Positions 56,607-64,000 of a DNA stretch of 64,000 bases are shown here, in pieces. A program made the position numbers and the translations under genes. Position 1 is the first letter of the stretch. Each line of letters opens with the position of its first letter. The notes beneath the pieces are model-generated. The model was not told the DNA's origin. It did no database searches and saw only the letters and a program-made list of their open reading frames with translations. Location of the stretch: positions 1-64,000 of the forward strand of contig CAMOWA010000001.1 of the NCBI GenBank assembly GCA_946628005.1, given 5' to 3'. Source of the stretch: an uncultured Caryophanales bacterium. GTDB lineage: Bacteria; Bacillota_I; Bacilli_A; RF39; UBA660.

Positions 56607-58253
56607 TTATTTATAAATTGGTTCATATACTGTTCCAGTAAACCATACTTCTCCGCTATCTTTATCACGAATAACATACATAAATGGTTTATCAAATGTC
56701 ATATCAATTTCTTTTACAGGGACCTTAAATAAATGTTCAAAATATGGCCCATGAGCTGCTCCATATCCTCCAAATGCTGTTGCAGCAGAAGCTCTTATTC
56801 CGTCATTTGATAGTTCAATAGTAGCTTGATGAATTGCTTTATCTATAGAAATTCCTTTACCTTTTGTAATATTTGATAAGTCTGCTTTCTCATCAAAGAC
56901 ATCTTTAATTCCCAACTTTTGTAAATCTTTTAATAATTGTAATTTATATTCAAATTTAAAGAATGGAATAAATCCTCTAATTCTTGTTACATATCCTTCT
57001 TCAAAACTATCTATATTTACTTCTTTTAAGTCATTTATCAATTTATTTAATTCATCTTTATTAGTATCTTTAATAAAATCTGTAAGTTCTTTATTTTTAG
57101 GCATGATTGCAACATATTGTAGTGTCATTCCATCGTATGTGTCTAGGTCTTTAGCAAATGTTTTTACATCATCTGTTTCATTTACTAAGAAATCTGTTGA
57201 GTTAGCTTTTTTACCGTAGTTTTCCTTTAACTCATTAATAAACTTGTTTACACCTTCTTCTACTGGTAAATCTCCTTTTCCTTCAGGAGTTTTTAACCAT
57301 TCTTCATATTCTGGTGTAATGATTTCTCTGATTTTATCTTCTCCTAAGTCTTTAATAATATCATATTTATTAAAATCTGCTAAAACTTCTCCACCTTTGG
57401 CATTTTCTTTTCCATTAAATTCATTTTTTCTATTATATCCTCCAAAGAAATCATCTTCTGATGAATATGGATATTCAACTACATCATAATTCATTGTACT
57501 ATCATCATCTAATTTTTCATGTAAATATTCAATTCTATAATTTCCATCATTTATACATGGTATTTTATGACTTGTTTCACAATGAATTTGATTTTTCCAG
57601 TTCATATCAATTGCTAAAGCATTAATTAAAAAGAAAACGTTTCCATCTACACTATCTACTAAATTATTAATAAGTTTAAATGTTTTATTACTTACCCAAC
57701 TATTAATATTATCTGGATTTGCAAATGGATCAAGTATTACTTCTGCATTATACTTATTTTTTAGAGTATCTATGTAAGTACTCTTTACTTCATCTTTGAA
57801 GGTATCTTTTATAAACATTGCATTGGCAAAACTCATATGCTCACTATTAGGGTAAGATTTTGCTTTGTAATCCCCAACTACTGCTTCTATTTGTTTTTTT
57901 GTTTCTCCTTCTGAACCATCTTTTAGCATTTCTAAAGCATATTTAATTGATAATGGACTATATACTTTGTTTTTAGCTTCATTTTCTAGTTTTAAAAAGT
58001 ATAAGTCAAAATTTTCTAATGAATTTCCACTCATTCTATATTCTGATTTTACTTCTTTTACGTCAACACCTGCTTTTTTTGTTTTACTAGGAATATTATC
58101 CTTTAATAGAAAAACTCCGCCAACACAAAAAACTGCTAATAAAAGAATAACTCCTACTATTATTCCACTCTTCTTTTTCTTTTTATGTGGAACTTCTTGA
58201 TTTTGATTATTACTAGTATTGTCATCTAGTACTTCTATTTCTTCATTTCCCAT
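56607..58253 (-). CDS. Membrane-anchored serpin
   Basis: N-terminal TM, VYSPLSIKYALEMLKDGSEGETKKQI, hinge SNDGIRASAATAF, C-terminal DKPFMYVIRDKDSGEVWFTGTVYEP. Confidence 0.93.
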   Translation of the reverse strand: MGNEEIEVLDDNTSNNQNQEVPHKKKKKSGIIVGVILLLAVFCVGGVFLLKDNIPSKTKKAGVDVKEVKSEYRMSGNSLENFDLYFLKLENEAKNKVYSPLSIKYALEMLKDGSEGETKKQIEAVVGDYKAKSYPNSEHMSFANAMFIKDTFKDEVKSTYIDTLKNKYNAEVILDPFANPDNINSWVSNKTFKLINNLVDSVDGNVFFLINALAIDMNWKNQIHCETSHKIPCINDGNYRIEYLHEKLDDDSTMNYDVVEYPYSSEDDFFGGYNRKNEFNGKENAKGGEVLADFNKYDIIKDLGEDKIREIITPEYEEWLKTPEGKGDLPVEEGVNKFINELKENYGKKANSTDFLVNETDDVKTFAKDLDTYDGMTLQYVAIMPKNKELTDFIKDTNKDELNKLINDLKEVNIDSFEEGYVTRIRGFIPFFKFEYKLQLLKDLQKLGIKDVFDEKADLSNITKGKGISIDKAIHQATIELSNDGIRASAATAFGGYGAAHGPYFEHLFKVPVKEIDMTFDKPFMYVIRDKDSGEVWFTGTVYEPIYK

Positions 58254-58331
58254 TTTTACACTCTCCTTACTATAACAATTTTATCAAAGAAAAAGAGCTT
58301 TTTCAAGCTCCCTTGTTAAAATCATTTTATG

Positions 58332-58862
58332 TTAACTACAAATTTTTGTTAAAGTATTATTTAATTCTTCGAGTTTGTCTGTTGTGGTTTCTGTTCCATA
58401 TAGATAAATCTTATATTGTTGATTTACTTTAAAGAGAATGGCTGATAATGGTCCAGAGCCAGGGTTATTTTCTATGTCGTATCTTACGGAAATTAAATAA
58501 TCATAATTTTGATTTTTAATAGATAAATCTTTCAATTCAAAAGAAGGTGCACCTGACTTTTTCATTTCTGTTTCAATAGTTTCTTGAATTTCATCCATCT
58601 CATCTTCCGTAAATACATATTCTGTACTAAATTTTGTTAATGGGCATTCTCCTTTTTTTATATTAGTTTCATTCGTGTCTATTGTTTCAGTCTCTTTTTC
58701 TTCTTTTTTTGTATCATTCTTTGATTCTGATAAATATTTAATTGTATTTTTTTGTGATTGATCTTTTCCAAAAAAATATCCAAGTCCAGCAAAAGCAATC
58801 ATCAATACGATAATTAATATTATTACTAATACTTTGTTTGATTTTTTTTCATTTTCATTCAT
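58332..58862 (-). CDS. Hypothetical membrane-anchored protein
   Basis: N-terminal TM with basic start, extracellular charged linker. Confidence 0.55.
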   Translation of the reverse strand: MNENEKKSNKVLVIILIIVLMIAFAGLGYFFGKDQSQKNTIKYLSESKNDTKKEEKETETIDTNETNIKKGECPLTKFSTEYVFTEDEMDEIQETIETEMKKSGAPSFELKDLSIKNQNYDYLISVRYDIENNPGSGPLSAILFKVNQQYKIYLYGTETTTDKLEELNNTLTKICS

Positions 58863-58906
58863 TCTTATATTCTCCTTACTATATTTAAAAAACTAATCTA
58901 TTAACA

Positions 58907-59710
58907 TTATTCTTCGTTATATATTTTTTTATTAGCTGGTTCACTAGATACAAATACATAATTACCATCTTCTAATTTAAACTTAAATATATATTTTGTT
59001 CCTTCTTCAAATGGTATTGGTGTTGTATCATATATATGATCTACTATTACATCTTGCTTTTCATAATCAGAATAGTATTTATTACCATCAGAAAATACCA
59101 CTGAAACTGTTATATCTAGTTGACCATCTTTTTCTACTGCTTTGATAATTTGGTAGGTTGTTCTAGGACCACATATTCCTCCGCATGTTGTTTCTACGGA
59201 AGAAAATGTTTTTGTTTCTTTATCATAATTGTACTGATTACAATAATAGCCACTAAAATCTATTTCGTCTGGATTAAAATTATAGTCTTTTCCTAAATAC
59301 TTTTGAACTGCTTTTGTGTACTCATCTAAAGTTATAGTACTTATATTTTTGTTTTTAAATTCTTTAAATTCAACCATAGAATAAGCAATTTGATTAGGTA
59401 TATCTGATACAATATACTTTTTATTTATTGCATATCTTTCTATGTTATTACATTGAAATCCAAAATCTAGTATTTTATCCATTGATTCTGTTACAATCTT
59501 ATCCGTTGTATTATATACTATTGTTTTACTTTCTTTAACATTTTTTTTAGAAATATTTGGCTCATCTTTTTTAGAATCAACTTTTACATTATTATTGGTT
59601 CCAATTAAATAACCTACTCCAATACATAGAATCATTATTACAAATACCAATAAAGCAATTACTGTATTATTTGTTTTTTTATTTTCTTTTTCTTCACTCA
59701 TTTTTTTCAC
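58907..59710 (-). CDS. Membrane-anchored protein, paralog with leader shared with 59946-60875
   Basis: MKKMSEEKENKKTNNTVIALLVFVIMILCIGVGYLIGTNNNVK identical to the neighbour. Confidence 0.6.
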   Translation of the reverse strand: MKKMSEEKENKKTNNTVIALLVFVIMILCIGVGYLIGTNNNVKVDSKKDEPNISKKNVKESKTIVYNTTDKIVTESMDKILDFGFQCNNIERYAINKKYIVSDIPNQIAYSMVEFKEFKNKNISTITLDEYTKAVQKYLGKDYNFNPDEIDFSGYYCNQYNYDKETKTFSSVETTCGGICGPRTTYQIIKAVEKDGQLDITVSVVFSDGNKYYSDYEKQDVIVDHIYDTTPIPFEEGTKYIFKFKLEDGNYVFVSSEPANKKIYNEE

Positions 59711-59816
59711 CCTTTCTATTATAATTTTAACATTACTTACTTAAAAAAAAAATAGAGGTAATATATTACTTCTATTTTTTTACATTTTTTTGTCAATTTT
59801 AGTTTACTTAATTTCA
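59582..59816. repeat. 235-bp direct repeat copy 1
   Basis: Reads the same as 60747-60981 by eye: TTTTACATTATTATTGGTTCC...AGTTTACTTAATTTCA. Confidence 0.85.
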
Positions 59817-59945
59817 TTATTTATAATATTCTATTTTTCCATCTAACATTTTTATTATTATAATTATTATATTAAAGTAAACAGTGTCTTTTCAAGTCCT
59901 ATAAAAATAATTGTTTTTTTCGTTATTTTCTAATCAAATGGTATT

Positions 59946-60875
59946 TTATAAAGGCTTGTCTAATATTTCGCTACTTACAAATATATAATTTCCGTTACTA
60001 TCTTTTTTATAAATACTAGTAATTGTTCCGGCAACATCTAAATAGTCATCAACTGTTAATTTTTGATTTTCAATTCCTTCTATCGCAAATTTTTTTGCTC
60101 CAAGATATAGTGTATGTGATGGATTTGCAAATACATTATAATAAATATCTTTATTACTATAATCTGTAGTATAATATATAGCCTTTTCAATAACTTTTAT
60201 TGAATCATCTTTTTCAAAAACATCTATAATTTTTCTTGTTGTTATTTGAGCTTCTGGCCCTGATGTTCCATCGGCTCCATGATAATAAATTATAAATTTT
60301 TTTGTTCCTTTGTCATAATTTAAAACTGAGTATAAATTACCTCCTCCTAAAGTTTTCCAATCACTTATAATCTGCTCGTTAGAAAGTCCAACATTACGAT
60401 TAAGATTATAATCATAATTATATTGATTTCCAAAATACTTTTCTAAAATTTTATCTACTTTTGCTTTATCTACTTTTGCATGATAGGTATATCCATATTG
60501 ATCTTTTTCAATGTCTGTAAAATCTTCTTCTTTAAAATGATCAGCAGCAATAGATATTAATTCTTTATCATAAAATGAATATCCTCCATTCACACGACTT
60601 GATTTATAAATATAATTGTATAATTCATCATATACATTTTGTACTTTTGAAATATCGGTTCCAATACTTTTCCATTTACCTTCATTCTTATTATTTATAC
60701 TATCTTTTCCGGTTTTTTTTATCTCTGTATCCTTTTTAGATTCTAATTTTACATTATTATTGGTTCCAATTAAATAACCTACTCCAATACATAGAATCAT
60801 TATTACAAATACCAATAAAGCAATTACTGTATTATTTGTTTTTTTATTTTCTTTTTCTTCACTCATTTTTTTCAC
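59946..60875 (-). CDS. Membrane-anchored protein, paralog with leader shared with 58907-59710
   Basis: Same N-terminal 43 residues as its neighbour. Confidence 0.6.
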   Translation of the reverse strand: MKKMSEEKENKKTNNTVIALLVFVIMILCIGVGYLIGTNNNVKLESKKDTEIKKTGKDSINNKNEGKWKSIGTDISKVQNVYDELYNYIYKSSRVNGGYSFYDKELISIAADHFKEEDFTDIEKDQYGYTYHAKVDKAKVDKILEKYFGNQYNYDYNLNRNVGLSNEQIISDWKTLGGGNLYSVLNYDKGTKKFIIYYHGADGTSGPEAQITTRKIIDVFEKDDSIKVIEKAIYYTTDYSNKDIYYNVFANPSHTLYLGAKKFAIEGIENQKLTVDDYLDVAGTITSIYKKDSNGNYIFVSSEILDKPL

Positions 60876-60981
60876 CCTTTCTATTATAATTTTAACATTA
60901 CTTACTTAAAAAAAAAATAGAGGTAATATATTACTTCTATTTTTTTACATTTTTTTGTCAATTTTAGTTTACTTAATTTCA
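60747..60981. repeat. 235-bp direct repeat copy 2
   Basis: See 59582-59816. Confidence 0.85.
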
Positions 60982-61064
60982 CTTTTTATAAAATAATAAT
61001 TACTTCCATCTTTTTTGTATTCTGATATTATGATTACTGATTTATCTATCTAATCATCTATATT
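60969..61064 (-). pseudogene. 3' remnant of a third paralog of the 59946-60875 gene
   Basis: Reverse frame NIDD*IDKSVIIISEYKKDGSNYYFIKSEIK* resembles VDDYLDVAGTITSIYKKDSNGNYIFVSSEI. Confidence 0.6.
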
Positions 61065-61070
61065 ATTTTT

Positions 61071-63440
61071 TTATTTATCTCTTAATTCAGCATGATGAGT
61101 TGTTGTTACTTTTTCAATTATTTTATTGAATGATGTCATTACTTCATCGTCGGTTAGTGTTCTATCAATTCCATTAAATAATAGATTAAATGCTACACTT
61201 TTCTTGTTTTGATCAATATTTTCTCCTTGATAAACATCAAATACATTTATTTTTTGTAATGTTTTATTACTTGCTTTTTTAATTGTTTTTTCTATTTCAC
61301 TAACATCAATTGTTTTATCGAGAATAAATGCCATATCTTTTTCTATACTTGGATATTTATATGCTTCTTTATATTTTAATTTAGATGTTTTTCCATATAA
61401 GCTATTTAAATTACATTCAAATATATAGATATCTTTTTTTGTTATGTTTGGATGTACTTTACCTATTATTCCTATATTTTTTCCATCTAAAATAATATTT
61501 GCTTGTACCCCTGGATGAAGATCCTTACATGTACTTTTCGTAAATGAATATCTATTTTCATACCCCATATAGTTTAATAAATCTTCTATTATTCCTTTTA
61601 CTAGGTAAAAATCTATTTCAAAATCTTTTTTCCAAGTATTTGTTAAGTAACTTCCTGTCATAAGTCCAGCTATTTTAGTAGTCTCTTCATATTTAGAATC
61701 ATATGTTTTAGCAATTTCATAAATAGAAATATCTTTTACTCCATGAGATTTATTATATTCATAAACATTCATTAATGATGGAATTAGAGTTGTTCTTACA
61801 ATACTTTTATCTATACTCATTGGATTTGGTAGTTTTACAGGAGATTTTTCTTCATACTTGAACATTTCTGACATTTCTGGGCTTACTAGAGTGTATGTTT
61901 TTACTTCATTTAATCCTAGAGAACGTAATCTTTTAGATATCATCTTACGATATTTTACATCTCCTATATATTCTCCTCTTCTTATTGGAACATTTGGAAT
62001 AGATGATACTAAATTATTATATCCATATAATCTTCCAATTTCTTCGGCTATATCATTTACGTTTGGATCAATATCAAGTCTTCTTTTTGGAATTGTTACT
62101 TCAAACTTATGATTTTTTACTTTGTAGTTAAAGTCTAATCTTTCTAATTCTTTTTTCATATCTTCTTCACTGATATTTATACCAAGTAGTTTGTCTACAT
62201 CTTCCGGATAGAAAGATAATTTTTTTTCAATATGATCTTCATTATCTATTAATACATATCCATCTAAAATCTCTGCATCTGCGTATTTTTCAAGTAAATG
62301 ACAGGCCCTTTTACTTGCCATTTCAGTATACTCGTAGTTTAATCCTTTACCATACCTAATAGATGCTTCACTAGGCAATTCTAATTTTTTAGAAGTATAT
62401 CTTATACTTACTGGATTAAAAATAGCTGATTCAATAAGGATACTTTTTGTGTTCTCATCTACTTCAGTGTTTTCTCCACCCATAACACCAGCAATACAAA
62501 CTGCTTTTTTTCCATCTGTTATAACAATATCATCATTTGACAGTGTTCTTTCTTTTCCATCAAGTGTTATTATTTTTTCATTTTCTTCTGCATCTCTAAC
62601 AACTATTTTATTTCCTAATTTATCTTTATCAAAGAAGTGTAGGGGTTGTCCAAACTCTAACATTACATAGTTTGATATATCTACTACATTATTAATTGGA
62701 CGCATACCAGCTGCGATTAATCTTTTCTTTATAAATTCTGGACTTTCTTTTATCTTAATATTTTTTACTTCCCTTGCCATATAATATGTACATTTATTAG
62801 TTTTTACTTCAAGTTTAAAATGATCATCTATTTTATCTTTTATTGTTTTATACTCTAGGCTTGGTAATGATACTTTTCTATTTAAAATACAAGCTATTTC
62901 ATAAGCAAAACCAATATGATAGTAGCAGTCATTATTACGGTGTTTATGGATATCTAAATCATATAAAGTATCATCTAAGCCTAAATAGTTAATTGGATCT
63001 TCTCCAAGTGGTGCCTTTTCATCTAATTCTTCTATTCCTTTGGCATAATTTTCTTCCGTTTTTTCTTCTAGGCCAAGTTCAAATAAAGCACACATCATTC
63101 CAAATGACTCTACACCACGTATTTTACTTTTTTTTATTTCAAAATTTCCTGGTAGAACTGCTCCTACTTTAGCAACAATTACCTTTAGACCTTCACGTAC
63201 ATTCGAAGCTCCACAGACTATTTGTAATTCTTCATCTTTAATATCTACCTTACATACATGAAGGTGGTCACTATCTGGATGATTTTTTACCTCTTTTATC
63301 TGGCCAATAACCAAGTTGTCTATATGATGAGTTATGACTCCTTCTACATTTATTCCAGCTTCTGTAATTTTTCTTGCTAAATCATGAACATCTTGGTCTT
63401 TTATATCAATATAGTCTCCTACCCAATTTAGACTTATCAT
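61071..63440 (-). CDS. pheT: Phenylalanine--tRNA ligase beta subunit
   Basis: VCKVDIKDEELQIVCGASNVREGLKVIVAKVGAVLPG, RGVESFGMMCALFELGL, B5 and FDX-ACB domains. Confidence 0.97.
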   Translation of the reverse strand: MISLNWVGDYIDIKDQDVHDLARKITEAGINVEGVITHHIDNLVIGQIKEVKNHPDSDHLHVCKVDIKDEELQIVCGASNVREGLKVIVAKVGAVLPGNFEIKKSKIRGVESFGMMCALFELGLEEKTEENYAKGIEELDEKAPLGEDPINYLGLDDTLYDLDIHKHRNNDCYYHIGFAYEIACILNRKVSLPSLEYKTIKDKIDDHFKLEVKTNKCTYYMAREVKNIKIKESPEFIKKRLIAAGMRPINNVVDISNYVMLEFGQPLHFFDKDKLGNKIVVRDAEENEKIITLDGKERTLSNDDIVITDGKKAVCIAGVMGGENTEVDENTKSILIESAIFNPVSIRYTSKKLELPSEASIRYGKGLNYEYTEMASKRACHLLEKYADAEILDGYVLIDNEDHIEKKLSFYPEDVDKLLGINISEEDMKKELERLDFNYKVKNHKFEVTIPKRRLDIDPNVNDIAEEIGRLYGYNNLVSSIPNVPIRRGEYIGDVKYRKMISKRLRSLGLNEVKTYTLVSPEMSEMFKYEEKSPVKLPNPMSIDKSIVRTTLIPSLMNVYEYNKSHGVKDISIYEIAKTYDSKYEETTKIAGLMTGSYLTNTWKKDFEIDFYLVKGIIEDLLNYMGYENRYSFTKSTCKDLHPGVQANIILDGKNIGIIGKVHPNITKKDIYIFECNLNSLYGKTSKLKYKEAYKYPSIEKDMAFILDKTIDVSEIEKTIKKASNKTLQKINVFDVYQGENIDQNKKSVAFNLLFNGIDRTLTDDEVMTSFNKIIEKVTTTHHAELRDK

Positions 63441-64000
63441 TATTCCTCATCCTCCCTATCAAAATTACTAGTCTCTCTTAAATCTGTGTTATAGAAAGTT
63501 CTAATGTCTTTTATATCATATTTTAACATTGCTAAACGTTCTGCTCCAAAACCAAAAGCAAAACCACTCCATTTATCTGGATCATATCCACTCATTCTTA
63601 ATACATTGGGATGAACCATTCCTGCTCCAACTACAGTAACCCATCCTGTATTTTTACATATATTGCAACCTTTTCCATGACAGTTTACACATGTAATATC
63701 CACTTCTACACTTGGTTCTGTAAATTGATAGTAACTTGGCCTAAATCTTGTTTCTACATCATTTCCAAATAGTCTTTTAAACAATATATCCATTGTTCCT
63801 TTTAAATCACTTAATGAAATATCTTTATCTACTAATAAACCTTCAATTTGCATAAATTGATGTGAGTGAGATGCATCATCATCATCTCTTCTATAAGTTT
63901 TTCCTGGACAAATCATTCTTATTGGAACTTCTCCTTTTCCTTTTAACATGGTACGAACTTGTACTGGAGACGTTTGACTTCTAAGTAATATTTCTTCTCC
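63440..64000 (-). CDS. pheS: Phenylalanine--tRNA ligase alpha subunit, truncated by window edge
   Basis: [55 protein letters not shown]; frame open to 64000. Confidence 0.96.
   Translation of the reverse strand, partial: GEEILLRSQTSPVQVRTMLKGKGEVPIRMICPGKTYRRDDDDASHSHQFMQIEGLLVDKDISLSDLKGTMDILFKRLFGNDVETRFRPSYYQFTEPSVEVDITCVNCHGKGCNICKNTGWVTVVGAGMVHPNVLRMSGYDPDKWSGFAFGFGAERLAMLKYDIKDIRTFYNTDLRETSNFDREDEE

Noticed and set aside
1-64000. Alternative genetic code (TGA as Trp), considered because of AT richness and Mollicutes-like features
   Set aside because: Trp is encoded by TGG throughout, and cdd ends in TGA in a normal ATGA overlap with era.
1-64000. CRISPR arrays, rRNA and tRNA genes
   Set aside because: No regularly spaced repeats, rRNA signatures or cloverleaf-like sequences were recognised by eye. 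A tRNAscan/Infernal run would be decisive.

Overview
AT-rich low-GC Bacillota-type chromosome segment, read by eye with no database or computation. Most of the window is housekeeping genes on the minus strand: ftsW, smc, pnp/rpsO, rimP-nusA-ylxR-infB/rbfA, polC, recO-yqzL-era-cdd-dgkA-ybeY, yqfD/yqfC, yqeY, rpsU, lepB/rplS, trmD/rimM and pheS/pheT. Accessory islands sit between these blocks.

Main signal: a compact bacteriocin-like operon at about 46995-50085. It has a C39-peptidase ABC exporter and a membrane accessory protein. These are followed by two very short ORFs absent from the supplied track, each with a double-glycine leader, and a third overlapping tiny membrane ORF. A predicted intrinsic terminator lies in the exporter leader.

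Other notable items:
- an uninterrupted VanY-like carboxypeptidase::TruB fusion ORF
- a zincin gene split by a -1 frame change at a canonical T_TTA_AAA slippery heptamer
- a WXG100-like module
- a papain-like protease locus
- a membrane-anchored serpin
- a 235-bp direct repeat sharing promoter and TM leader between paralogs, with a pseudogene remnant beside it
- several sporulation-associated small genes (SspI-like, YqzL-like, YjcZ-like, YqfC/YqfD)
- the 5' end of a TnpB gene cut by the window edge

No rRNA, tRNA or CRISPR array was recognised. Family names are motif-based and need profile searches.
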